A program made the translations under genes and the position numbers. A DNA stretch of 53,952 nt from Endomicrobium sp. GTDB lineage: Bacteria > Elusimicrobiota > Endomicrobiia > Endomicrobiales > Endomicrobiaceae. Below are positions 25,762 to 35,084 of this stretch, in pieces. The notes beneath the pieces were generated by a model, which saw only the letters and a list, made by a program, of their open reading frames with translations, made no database searches and was not told where the DNA came from. The stretch lies in contig JAISUD010000026.1 of the NCBI GenBank assembly GCA_031272265.1, positions 1 through 53,952 on the forward strand, in the 5' to 3' direction. Each line of letters opens with the position of its first letter. Positions within the stretch are counted from its first letter, which is position 1.

Positions 25762-28556
25762 ATTTTCTTCATTTCGCCCCAGTTTCTCCCCACTTTAATA
25801 TCAACAACTATAGGAACGCTTAACGCTATAGAGCTTTCCATTTTATTCTTTATAATTGAAATCATACTTTCAGTCTCCCCATCGGGAACTTCAAAAAGAA
25901 GATCATCGTGCACCTGTAAAAGCATTAAAGACTTATAACCCCTAAGCTTAATTTCATTATATATCTTCAACATAGCAATTTTTATTATATCCGCGGAGCT
26001 TCCTTGAATAGGAGTGTTTAACGCTGTTCTTTCAGCAGCATTTCTAACTTGAACATTCTTCGAACGAAGTTCCGGGATAAACCTTATCCTTCCGGTAATC
26101 GTGCAGACATAACCGTCTTTTGAAGCCTGCTCTACAATCTGCTTTGTCCACGACTTTACTCCGCCGTATCTCTCAAAATAGTCGTCAATATATTTTTTCG
26201 CTTCTGAGAATGAAATGCCCAGCTGCTTTGAAAGTCCAAAAGGCGACATTCCGTAAATTATGCCAAAATTTATTGATTTTGCCGCGTCTCTTAAATTGCC
26301 GGGCACGGACTTACTCTGAGGAATATTAAAAATTTCCCTCGCCATAGCACTGTGTACGTCCGCGCCGTTTTTAAAAGCTTCCGTGAGTTTTATATCCTGT
26401 GAAACGTGAGCTAAAACTCTTAAATCAATCTGCGAATAATCAGCAGATAAAAAAACTTTATTATTTTCCGCTATAAATGCTTTTCTGAATTTTTTCCCAT
26501 AAATGGATTTCGTAGGAATATTTTGCAAGTTCGGCTCTATTGACGACAATCTTCCTGTAGCGGTTACAGCTTGATTAAAAACAGTGTGAATTCTATCTCC
26601 GCGACATGTGCAGTATTTTATCAGAGGTGAGACGTAAGTACTTTTTAATTTCTGGAGTTCTCTATATTTCAAAACCGTCGCCGGAAATTCATAAGACGAC
26701 AACCCTGCCAATACTTCTTCGCTTGTAGAATAACCTGTTTTAGTTTTCTTAATCATAGGAAGATTAAGCTTTTCCAACATTATACGCGAAAGTTGTTGGG
26801 GCGAATTAATATTGAATTTTACACCCGCTATTTCGTATATGCTGTCTTCAATTTTTTTAAGTTTAGAAATTATTTCCTCATTAAACTCATTCAGAAAATG
26901 CAAATCCATTTTTATACCTGAAATTTCCATTTCCGAAAGAATTTCAATTAAAGGCATCTCTATATCAAAGAAAAGCGGCGAAAGTTTTCTCTCTTCTATA
27001 AGCGATTTAAATATCTTATGTACGGCAAAAACTGCCGCGGAAATTGAATTTGCATATTCCGCGCTGTCTTCCGGCGAAGAATCCACAAACGCAATTTCTT
27101 TCGTCCCTTTCTTTAAATAACTCCCGTCACCCACCTTAAAATCCAGATACTCCACCGCTATAGAGGTTATACTGTGCGACTTCACGGGATTTAAACAATA
27201 CGACGCAAGCATAACGTCAAAATATATGCCGTTCAGCTCTGCTCCCAATATTTTATAAATATTTCTCTCTTGCTTTAAATCATCTCCCACTTTTTTTATT
27301 TTACCTGAAGAAAACAACGGAATGAAAATATTCTTAAATTCCTCAACGCTAATCTGAGGTGATCTTAAATCATTATGTCCAATAGGAAAATAAAAGGCTC
27401 TATTTTCAACGCATAACGATACGCCAACAACGTAGGCTTTTAGAAAATCAGGCGTAGATATTGTTTTCAATGCAAAAATACCTGACTGTTCTATCAGTCT
27501 TGCAACACGAACAGCTTTTTCCACGTTGTTTACAATTTCACCGTCAAATTTAAACAAGGCATCCGCCGTTTTTAAACGCCACGGTCCAACATTGTCCGCG
27601 TTAAAAAAATCTATTTCGCAGTCAGTGGTGTCTTTGCCAGCTGAAATATCATTATATTTATTTTCTGATTCTTCCTTGCAAAGCAGAGAATTTCCAGAAG
27701 AGGGGTATGACCGCGAATATTTTTTAAGCAAACTCTTAAATTCATACTTTTCAAAAAAAGGAATCGCTTTGTTTATATCCAAATTTTTGTTTTCAAAATA
27801 TTCAAGTTTAAAATTTAAAGGAACTTGTTTATTTAAATCTACCAACTTTTTGCTTATCAACGCTTTATCTTTATTATGATTAATCAATTTCCCCGCATTG
27901 CCTTTTATAGAATCCAAATTCTGCAAAACGTTTTCAAGAGTCCCAAATTCTTTTATAAGTTTAACAGCAGTTTTCTCACCGATGCCTTTTACGCCCGGAA
28001 CATTATCGCTAACATCTCCCATCAAAGCGAACACATCGGGAAGCTGTTTAGGCATAACTCCATATCTTTCCTCAACTTTTTTCGCGTCATACATAATATC
28101 CTTAGAGTCATTCCAAACTAAAACGTTTCTATCTTCTACTAATTGGAAAATATCCTTATCGCCCGTTACAATAACACTTTCTATGCCGATTTTCTTATTG
28201 TTTTCAACTATCGTAGCGATTAAATCGTCCGCTTCGTAACCTTTCATTTCTATTTCCACAATGCTTAAAGCTTTCACGGCTTCTTTTGCAATAGGTATCT
28301 GAGTTATAAACGCCTCATCAGGTGTTTTCCTATTCGCCTTATAATCTTTAAATATCTCATGTCTGAAATTTTTTGAGGGATAGTCAAAGCAAATTACAAT
28401 ATAGCCGAACTTAAAATCGTTTTTAATTTTAAGCAGTAACTTTATAAAACCATAAACCGCGTTGACCTGCCGGCCGTCTGAAATAGAAAGTGGCGGTAGA
28501 GCGTGATAAGCTCTGTGAATGTAGGCGTTCCCGTCTATAATAAAAAACTTTTTCAT
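25758..28556 (-). CDS. polA: DNA polymerase I, proofreading site degenerate
   Basis: The 932-residue protein has three regions. The 5' nuclease (1-300) is intact (FFIIDGNAYIHRAYHA, YEADDLIATI, GDVSDNVPGVKGIGEKTA). The 3'-5' exonuclease fold (about 330-530) has lost catalytic residues: FALKTIST replaces the FDTETxS motif, and YANSISA replaces the YxxxD site, though FDVMLASY remains. The polymerase (about 550-932) has motif A DYSQIDLRVLAH, motif B RDAAKSINFGIIYG with Phe at the ddNTP-discrimination site, and motif C QVHDDLLFEV. Motifs A and C each have Asp where Glu is usual. It acts in Okazaki-fragment processing and repair. Confidence 0.95.
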   Translation of the reverse strand: MKKFFIIDGNAYIHRAYHALPPLSISDGRQVNAVYGFIKLLLKIKNDFKFGYIVICFDYPSKNFRHEIFKDYKANRKTPDEAFITQIPIAKEAVKALSIVEIEMKGYEADDLIATIVENNKKIGIESVIVTGDKDIFQLVEDRNVLVWNDSKDIMYDAKKVEERYGVMPKQLPDVFALMGDVSDNVPGVKGIGEKTAVKLIKEFGTLENVLQNLDSIKGNAGKLINHNKDKALISKKLVDLNKQVPLNFKLEYFENKNLDINKAIPFFEKYEFKSLLKKYSRSYPSSGNSLLCKEESENKYNDISAGKDTTDCEIDFFNADNVGPWRLKTADALFKFDGEIVNNVEKAVRVARLIEQSGIFALKTISTPDFLKAYVVGVSLCVENRAFYFPIGHNDLRSPQISVEEFKNIFIPLFSSGKIKKVGDDLKQERNIYKILGAELNGIYFDVMLASYCLNPVKSHSITSIAVEYLDFKVGDGSYLKKGTKEIAFVDSSPEDSAEYANSISAAVFAVHKIFKSLIEERKLSPLFFDIEMPLIEILSEMEISGIKMDLHFLNEFNEEIISKLKKIEDSIYEIAGVKFNINSPQQLSRIMLEKLNLPMIKKTKTGYSTSEEVLAGLSSYEFPATVLKYRELQKLKSTYVSPLIKYCTCRGDRIHTVFNQAVTATGRLSSIEPNLQNIPTKSIYGKKFRKAFIAENNKVFLSADYSQIDLRVLAHVSQDIKLTEAFKNGADVHSAMAREIFNIPQSKSVPGNLRDAAKSINFGIIYGMSPFGLSKQLGISFSEAKKYIDDYFERYGGVKSWTKQIVEQASKDGYVCTITGRIRFIPELRSKNVQVRNAAERTALNTPIQGSSADIIKIAMLKIYNEIKLRGYKSLMLLQVHDDLLFEVPDGETESMISIIKNKMESSIALSVPIVVDIKVGRNWGEMKKI

Positions 28557-28668
28557 ATTATTTTAATCACAACTCTATCTCAATTTTTAACCGACAAAAT
28601 AATACCGATAATCCACCTCGTTAGACTTGAATGTTTATGGTTAAGTTTAAGGCAATCCCATATATTTA

Positions 28669-29595
28669 TTAACTTATCCGGGCAGTTTCTATATAATATC
28701 GCGCGCTTATAGCGGCTTGAGCTCCGTCTGAGGCAGCTGTTACAATTTGTCTTAATTGTTTTTTTCTTATATCGCCGCAGGCAAAAATACCGGGAATGGA
28801 AGTATTCATGTTCTCGTCCGTTACAACGTATTTGACTTCGTCAAGAATAACATTTGAAAGAAACGAAGTGTTTGGAATTAATCCTATAAAAACAAAAACG
28901 CCACTTACATTTAAATTTTTATTTTCATTTGTTTTTATATTCGTTACTGTTACTTTTTCAATAGAACTTTTACCTAGAATTTCTTTTACGACAGTATCGT
29001 AAATCACTGATATATTTCGGCACAAACCCATTTCTTTTTGCAGAGTTTTCGCGGCTCTTAACTCATTTCTTCTATGGACAACAGTTACACTTTTTGCAAA
29101 CTTTGACAGATAAACGGCTTCCTGAACTGCAGAATCGCCTCCACCAACAACTAATATATCTTTATCTTTATAAAAAGGAGCGTCGCAAGTAGCGCAAAAA
29201 GACACGCCTCTGCCCATAAATTTTGACTCCCCAGGTATATTCATTTCTTTTACACGCCTGCCCGCTGCGATAATAACAGTTTTAGTTTCATAAGATGATT
29301 CCGTGGTAATCACTTTCTTCAATAAGTAATCATAACTATACTTGATATCAACAACTTCCTCGCAAATCAATTCCGCGCCGAAACCTTTCGCCTGATTCTC
29401 AAGTTTTACGGCAAGATCAAAACCGCTGATTCCCGCGCCGAAACCCGGATAGTTATCAATTGCAGCAGCCATCGTCACTTGGCCACCGTAAGTGTTTTTC
29501 TCTATAAGCAGTGTCTTCAATCCTGACCTGGAAGCATAAATCGCTGCCGATAATCCGCCCGGCCCACCTCCGATAATAACAACATCGTAAATCAT
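28669..29595 (-). CDS. trxB: Thioredoxin reductase
   Basis: This FAD/NADPH enzyme keeps thioredoxin reduced. The 308-residue protein has the N-terminal FAD motif IGGGPGGLSAAIYASRSG and the redox pair CATCDAPF (about residues 134-141). It also has the NADPH motif VVGGGDSAVQEA and the C-terminal GIFACGDI. Its substrate gene trxA lies immediately upstream (34-base gap). Confidence 0.95.
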   Translation of the reverse strand: MIYDVVIIGGGPGGLSAAIYASRSGLKTLLIEKNTYGGQVTMAAAIDNYPGFGAGISGFDLAVKLENQAKGFGAELICEEVVDIKYSYDYLLKKVITTESSYETKTVIIAAGRRVKEMNIPGESKFMGRGVSFCATCDAPFYKDKDILVVGGGDSAVQEAVYLSKFAKSVTVVHRRNELRAAKTLQKEMGLCRNISVIYDTVVKEILGKSSIEKVTVTNIKTNENKNLNVSGVFVFIGLIPNTSFLSNVILDEVKYVVTDENMNTSIPGIFACGDIRKKQLRQIVTAASDGAQAAISARYYIETARIS

Positions 29596-29629
29596 AATAA
29601 GTCCTTATAAGTTCTTGTTTCAGCAAATT

Positions 29630-29968
29630 TTAAAGAATACTTTCAATAATTTTTTTTATATCACTTTTGGGTTTAAATCCTACTATTTTTCGCACCGCCA
29701 CTCCGTTTTTAAAGAAGATTAAACACGGGATTGACGTAATTTGAAATTTTGACGACAAAGATGAATTTTTATCCGTGTTTATTTTAACTACTTTTACTAC
29801 GCCTTTGTATTCATTAGCAAGTTCTTCAATAACCGGGCCGAGCATTTTACACGGGCCGCACCAATCCGCCCAAAAATCAACTAACACAAGCTTGTCCGAC
29901 AATAAGACTTCTTGCGAGAAATCGGATTCACCAATTTCAACCACTATTTGAGATATTTCACCATTCAT
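29630..29968 (-). CDS. trxA: Thioredoxin
   Basis: The 112-residue protein has the active site DFWADWCGPCKMLGP (about residues 31-45) and the cis-Pro loop ITSIPCLIFF (with an extra Cys after the Pro). The GF near the C-terminus is conserved. It supplies electrons to ribonucleotide reductase and other disulfide enzymes. It is paired with trxB downstream. Confidence 0.95.
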   Translation of the reverse strand: MNGEISQIVVEIGESDFSQEVLLSDKLVLVDFWADWCGPCKMLGPVIEELANEYKGVVKVVKINTDKNSSLSSKFQITSIPCLIFFKNGVAVRKIVGFKPKSDIKKIIESIL

Positions 29969-30089
29969 AAACAGCTCCCGTATTTATTAAGTTACATTTA
30001 ATATATACCATGCTACCAATCATCGACACAGAAACAACCAACCACCCGCTTAAACTCTGCAAAACGGCAAATGCAAGCACTGCTAACCG

Positions 30090-31034
30090 TTAACAGAAAC
30101 TATCACCTACTGAAAGTTGTCCGCTTTGAATAAAATTCCAAGCGCGCATAGCAGATCTGCTTTCAAGTTTTATTTCTACAACTAGAATCCTCCCTGTGGT
30201 ACACGACACCGTAAAGCCCTTATTTTTTTCTATAGAATATATAACACCGACGTCATTATTCAAAGAATCGGCATCAAATATTTCTATTTCAATAAATTTA
30301 ATTCTTTTACCCTTAAATTTGCCGCTTGAAACTATCGAGTATATTCCGGGCCAAAGGTATAAACCTCTAAACTGATTGTATATAATGGCCGCACTTTTAT
30401 TCCAGTTAACCAATCCGTCTTCTTTTTTCAAAGACGGCGCAAAACTCGGCGCACCAGTTTGAGGAACTGCTTTATACTCGCCATTTTTAAAAAACTCAAG
30501 AGTTTTATTCATAGCAATTATGCCTAAATGGATAAGTTTGTTGAGCAAAGTTTCAGCATTATCTTTCACATTTACGGTAAGTTTTTCCTGAACTATTATA
30601 TCGCCGGCGTCAAGAACGTTTCCGATATAAAAAGAAGATACACCTGTTTCAGTTTCTCCGTTGCATAAAGCACGCTGGACAGGAGAAGAACCTCTGTATT
30701 TAGGCAGAAGCGAAAAATGTATATTAAAAGTTTTATATTTGGGAAGATTAAAAACACTCTCTGGGATAATTTTACCGTAAGCTACGACAACGCCTGCGTC
30801 TGCGCTAAAACTCTTTATTTTCCCGACAATATCAGGCGTAAATTTTTCGGTTTGCATAAAATTGACGCTATTTTCAATAGCATAAACTTTCACCGGCGGG
30901 GCAATAAATTTTTGACTTCTAAACGCGGGTTTGTCGGGTTTTGTTATAACCAAAATTTCGTGATCGTTTTTATGCAATTCTTCAAGATAACTTTTTGAAA
31001 TAATAGACGTGCCAAAAAATAATATCTTCACCAC
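30090..31034 (-). CDS. fmt: Methionyl-tRNA formyltransferase
   Basis: Fmt formylates initiator Met-tRNA using 10-formyl-THF. The 314-residue protein has the catalytic domain (GKIIPESVF; NIHFSLLPKYRGSSPVQRAL near residue 108, with the catalytic Asn and His; ETGVSSFYIGNVLDAGDI). The C-terminal tRNA-binding domain (about 205-314) is present. It overlaps def by 7 nt, the usual partnership for N-terminal formyl-Met handling. Confidence 0.95.
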   Translation of the reverse strand: MVKILFFGTSIISKSYLEELHKNDHEILVITKPDKPAFRSQKFIAPPVKVYAIENSVNFMQTEKFTPDIVGKIKSFSADAGVVVAYGKIIPESVFNLPKYKTFNIHFSLLPKYRGSSPVQRALCNGETETGVSSFYIGNVLDAGDIIVQEKLTVNVKDNAETLLNKLIHLGIIAMNKTLEFFKNGEYKAVPQTGAPSFAPSLKKEDGLVNWNKSAAIIYNQFRGLYLWPGIYSIVSSGKFKGKRIKFIEIEIFDADSLNNDVGVIYSIEKNKGFTVSCTTGRILVVEIKLESRSAMRAWNFIQSGQLSVGDSFC

Positions 31035-31537
31035 TTACCTGTCTTCATATTTCTTTTTATCTTCCTTTCAATAAACTTTCTTCTCCATTCCTGAAGATAA
31101 TCTATAAAAAGTTTCGCGTCCAAATGATCTATCTCATGCTGTATGATTCTAGACAGAAAACCCTGCGCTTTAATCTCCTGCATTTTCTCTTTTAAATCAA
31201 TATAGCGTGCGATAATGTTTTCATAACGCTTTATGTTTTCGTAAAAACCAGGGAAAGACAGACAGCCTTCCTCGCCGGATATTTTGTTTTCGCATAAAAC
31301 AATCACAGGATTTATCATAATAATCGGCGATTTTCTATTTATGTCCGCGTTAACGATGCAAAGTCTTAATGATACCCCCACTTGAGGAGCAGCAAGTCCC
31401 ACACCGGGAGTCGAATACATTGTTTCAAGCATATCGTAGGCAAGCTTCTTTACTCTGTCGTCAATTTCCGAAATAGTCTCTGTTTTTTTTCTTAAAACAG
31501 GATCACCATATTTTCTTATTTTGAGCGTTGTCGTCAT
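31028..31537 (-). CDS. def: Peptide deformylase
   Basis: Def removes the formyl group from nascent proteins with a metal ion. The 169-residue protein shows all three motifs: GVGLAAPQVG (about residues 46-55), EEGCLSFPG (the Cys ligand, about 93) and QHEIDHLDAKLF (the two His ligands and catalytic Glu). Overlap with fmt suggests co-translation. Confidence 0.95.
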   Translation of the reverse strand: MTTTLKIRKYGDPVLRKKTETISEIDDRVKKLAYDMLETMYSTPGVGLAAPQVGVSLRLCIVNADINRKSPIIMINPVIVLCENKISGEEGCLSFPGFYENIKRYENIIARYIDLKEKMQEIKAQGFLSRIIQHEIDHLDAKLFIDYLQEWRRKFIERKIKRNMKTGKW

Positions 31538-31721
31538 GAAATAATATTGTTGCTTTAAAATATAAAATTCTATTTGATAAAATAAAGGAAAAATAACACA
31601 ACCGCTGGAAACTTATGAGAGACAACACTTAAAGCAAACCACTGCTCACTGCGTATAACGTGTGCCGTAAAGTACGACATATTTCAAAAAATTAGAATAA
31701 TTCTCTCTCTTTATTTTAAAA

Positions 31722-31794
31722 TGGGCAGTGCAGGACTTGAACCTGCGACCTTTTCCTTGTAAGAGAAATGCTCTTCCACCTGAGCTAACTGCCC
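31722..31794 (-). tRNA. tRNA-Val (anticodon TAC)
   Basis: The minus strand folds as a complete tRNA: acceptor GGGCAGT/ACTGCCC (7 of 7 paired), D arm GCTCAGGTGGAAGAGC, and anticodon stem TTTCT/GGAAA with loop CTTACAA, so the anticodon is TAC (Val). The T arm is GCAGG TTCAAGT CCTGC. The discriminator base is A and CCA is not encoded. It sits between purB and def. Confidence 0.95.
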
Positions 31795-31903
31795 CGAGTT
31801 AAAGAACTTTTACAAACCTCAATTAAAACCGCTGAGGATTAAGGACATAAAATAAACAAAAATAGAATATTTTTTTATTTACACTTCCACCACTGGAAAA
31901 TAT

Positions 31904-33196
31904 TCATTTAAAAATTCTTTTAAAAATATAATCAACATTCTTAAGTTGCGAATTGACGTTGCAGTTTCTTCTTATTTCTTCTGCACTCAAATGCTTTTCT
32001 ATATCTTGATTTTTTAAACATGCTTCTTCAATAGATATTTTACTATTTCTCGCGTCAAAAGATACAGTTTGAACTATAGAATAAGCCTTTTCTCTTGAAA
32101 TTCCTTTATCCACAAGAGAAAGTAACAAAGTACCCGAAAAAATAACGTCTTTTGTTTTATCTAAATTTGCCTGCATATTTTCAGGATAAACATTAAGCCC
32201 TGACAACAAAGCTTGCATTCTAACAAGCATATAATGCAAAGCTATAGAAGCGTCCGGAAGCATAATCCTTTCTGTAGATGAATGACTTATATCGCGTTCG
32301 TGCCATAGCGCGATATTCTCCATTGCAGTCATGGCATAACCTCTAAGCAATCTCGCCAATCCACATATATTCTCAGAAATTATTGGATTTCTCTTATGAG
32401 GCATCGCCGAAGAACCTTTTTGCCCTTTAGTAAAAGGCTCTTCAACTTCTATTACCTCAGTTCTTTGCAAATGTCTTATTTCAGTTGCAATTCTTTCAAG
32501 AGCAGTTCCTACATGAGCAAGAGTAGAAAAATAAATTGAATGCCTGTCACGAGGAATAACCTGCGTTGATACAGGCTCCGCTTTTAACCCCATCTTTTCG
32601 CATACATATTCCTCAACTCTCGGATCTAAATGCGCCATCGTACCTACAGCACCTGAAATTTTCCCATAACTTACAGTTTCAAGAGCAAAATTAAGCCTAT
32701 CTAGTGATCTTAAAATTTCAGAGTACCACGAAGCCGCTTTCAATCCAAACGTCGTAGGTTCTGCATGAACGCCGTGTGTCCTCCCCATTATGGGAGTCAT
32801 CTTGTATTTATTAGCTAAATCGCGTATTATAACGGCTAATTTCTTTGTTTCTTTAATAAGTAAACCTACTGCTTGTTTCAGTTGGGACCCAGTGGCAGTA
32901 TCCAAGACGTCAGAAGAAGTCATACCTAAATGCAAAAATCTGCCTTCAGAACCTATAGTTTCAACAACGGCAGTCAAAAAAGATATTACGTCGTGCTTAA
33001 CAGTAAATTCAATTTCATTGATTCTCTCAATATTAATTTTAGCTTTTTTCTTTATTAGCTCCACAGCTTCCCGAGGAACTGTACCGAATTCCGACATAGC
33101 TTCGGCGGCAAAAACTTCAACGTCTAGCATTTTCTTAAATCTGTTTTTGTCTGACCAAACCTCAGCCATTTCAGGCTTAGTATAACGCGGTATCAT
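31904..33196 (-). CDS. purB: Adenylosuccinate lyase
   Basis: PurB acts twice in purine synthesis, cleaving SAICAR to AICAR and adenylosuccinate to AMP. The 430-residue protein has HLGMTSSDVLDTA (about residues 86-98) and GRTHGVHAEPTTFG with the catalytic His (about 138-151). The superfamily signature loop is GSSAMPHKRNPI (about 260). It ends the large nucleotide cluster, after purM and purN. Confidence 0.96.
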   Translation of the reverse strand: MIPRYTKPEMAEVWSDKNRFKKMLDVEVFAAEAMSEFGTVPREAVELIKKKAKINIERINEIEFTVKHDVISFLTAVVETIGSEGRFLHLGMTSSDVLDTATGSQLKQAVGLLIKETKKLAVIIRDLANKYKMTPIMGRTHGVHAEPTTFGLKAASWYSEILRSLDRLNFALETVSYGKISGAVGTMAHLDPRVEEYVCEKMGLKAEPVSTQVIPRDRHSIYFSTLAHVGTALERIATEIRHLQRTEVIEVEEPFTKGQKGSSAMPHKRNPIISENICGLARLLRGYAMTAMENIALWHERDISHSSTERIMLPDASIALHYMLVRMQALLSGLNVYPENMQANLDKTKDVIFSGTLLLSLVDKGISREKAYSIVQTVSFDARNSKISIEEACLKNQDIEKHLSAEEIRRNCNVNSQLKNVDYIFKRIFK

Positions 33197-33283
33197 CTTC
33201 TTCTACCTCTTTTATCTTATGCTATAATTTAATTTCCCGCTTTTCATTCCTTACACCTTGTTTAATTATCATTGAATATATTT

Positions 33284-33883
33284 CTAAAATTTATCCAAAT
33301 CTTCTATTAAAATCCTTATTGCTTTAGGATATATTTCGTGTTCTACAATCAGAACTTTTTCCGCAATATCTTGAGGCGTGTCATTTCCGCATATTTTAAC
33401 TTTTTGTTGTATTATTATTTTTCCCGTATCATAGTTTTCGTCCACAAAATGCACTGTTGCACCGGAGACTGTTTCTTTAGACTTTACAACAGCCTCGTGA
33501 ACATAATGACCATACATCCCCCTTCCGCCGAATTTAGGCAAAAGCGCTGGATGTATATTCAAAATTTTATTGCGGTAACTTTCTATTATTTCCCGTCCGA
33601 TAAGTCTTATATAGCCTGCAAGGCAGACAATATCTACTCTCACACTCTGAAGTTCTTTCAATATAATGTCATTAAAAGACTTTTCATCCTTAAAATTCTT
33701 TCTTTCTACACAAACGCTTTTTATATTCTCATTTGCCGCGCGTTTAAGAGCGTAAGCATTAGGATTATTTGAAATAACCAAAACAACTTCACCAAGTCCT
33801 TTTAAAATCCCTTTACTTGTAGAATCTATTATAGACTGCAAATTTGTTCCGCCGCCAGACGCTAAAACTCCAAGACGTTTCAT
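33284..33883 (-). CDS. purN: Phosphoribosylglycinamide formyltransferase 1
   Basis: PurN formylates GAR using 10-formyl-THF. The 199-residue protein has the N-terminal VLASGGGTNLQSIID. The catalytic region is LAGYIRLIG and NIHPALLPKFGGRGMYG (Asn/His about 105), with SGATVHFVDENYDTG supplying the catalytic Asp. It overlaps purM by 4 nt. Confidence 0.95.
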   Translation of the reverse strand: MKRLGVLASGGGTNLQSIIDSTSKGILKGLGEVVLVISNNPNAYALKRAANENIKSVCVERKNFKDEKSFNDIILKELQSVRVDIVCLAGYIRLIGREIIESYRNKILNIHPALLPKFGGRGMYGHYVHEAVVKSKETVSGATVHFVDENYDTGKIIIQQKVKICGNDTPQDIAEKVLIVEHEIYPKAIRILIEDLDKF

Positions 33884-34842
33884 ATGATTTCAACACCCTT
33901 TTCCCCTTTTTCAACGCAGCCTATTATTTTAGCCTTCTTAAAAAATTTTTTGATCTCTAAAGCAGTTTCGGAACGCGCTATTAAAACCATACCTATCCCC
34001 ATATTAAGAGTTCTGTAAATATCCATCTCAGGAACACTGCCTTTAGTCTGTATAACTTTAAAAATTTCAGGAACTTTCCACGACTTTTTCTCAATAACAA
34101 CTTTTACATTTTGAGGCAGAATTCTGCTTATTTTATCATAAAAACTTCCACCTGTAATGTGAGCGATGCCAACTATATTTTGTTTATCTGAGTTAAATTT
34201 CGCAAGAACCGCAAGAACTTCTTTAACATAAATTCTCGTAGGAGCGAAAAGCTGTCTTGAATATTCTTTTAATTCACCGTCTGAAAAAATCTTTTTTATA
34301 AGAGAATACCCGTTCGAATGTGGTCCGCTTGACGGCAAACCTATTACAATATTTCCCGCTTTTATTTTAGTTCCGTTTATTTCTTTCCCCTTTTCAATTA
34401 TACCGACTGAAAAACCCGCTAAATCGTATTCCCCATCTCTATAAAACCCGGGCATTTCAGCAGTTTCTCCGCCAATAAGCTGCGAACCCGATATTTCGCA
34501 TCCTTTGGCTATACCCTTAATAACTTGTTCCGCTTGCTCTATATCCAGTTTTCCGCAAGCAAAATAATCTAAAAAGAAAAGAGGCTTAGCCCCTACGCAT
34601 ATTAAATCGTTGACATTCATTGCAACCAGATCTATTCCCACAGTGTTATGCTTATTCAATATAAACGCAAGCTTCAGTTTCGTACCTACGCCGTCAGTTG
34701 AGCTCACAAGATTATATTTCGTTCCGTTGATAGGAAACAACCCACCGAAACCGCCAATCTTCGGAAGCTTCTTTTTGAGTTTTTTTACAAGTTTATTTCC
34801 GGCATCAATATCTACACCGGCTTCCTTGTATGTTATAGTCAT
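33880..34842 (-). CDS. purM: Phosphoribosylformylglycinamidine cyclo-ligase
   Basis: PurM closes the imidazole ring (FGAM to AIR) with ATP. The 320-residue protein is of the PurM/PurL/HypE fold: GVGTKLKLAF, the VAMNVNDLICVGAKPLFFLDY signature (about residues 74-94), GGETAEMPGFY, and GLPSSGPHSNGYSLI. It is coupled to purN by a 4-nt overlap. A 242-base gap separates it from the pyrE fusion gene upstream. Confidence 0.96.
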   Translation of the reverse strand: MTITYKEAGVDIDAGNKLVKKLKKKLPKIGGFGGLFPINGTKYNLVSSTDGVGTKLKLAFILNKHNTVGIDLVAMNVNDLICVGAKPLFFLDYFACGKLDIEQAEQVIKGIAKGCEISGSQLIGGETAEMPGFYRDGEYDLAGFSVGIIEKGKEINGTKIKAGNIVIGLPSSGPHSNGYSLIKKIFSDGELKEYSRQLFAPTRIYVKEVLAVLAKFNSDKQNIVGIAHITGGSFYDKISRILPQNVKVVIEKKSWKVPEIFKVIQTKGSVPEMDIYRTLNMGIGMVLIARSETALEIKKFFKKAKIIGCVEKGEKGVEII

Positions 34843-35084
34843 ATTAATTATCTCCTATAAATCCATAATAAGCGCAATGCTTATCCAGCAAAAACATAAC
34901 CTTCATTCCGCCTCTCACTAGGATTTATTTTCATATCTCAATTACGCTGTAAACCGCCACGAATGTTAAAACAACTTAAAATTAATATTCTGTGCGTGCA
35001 AACAAAAACAGCACTTTACCCTCTCTCTAAAACTTATATATACCGGTCTCCCAAACAACCGCTTTTTTTATAATACTTCCAAAA

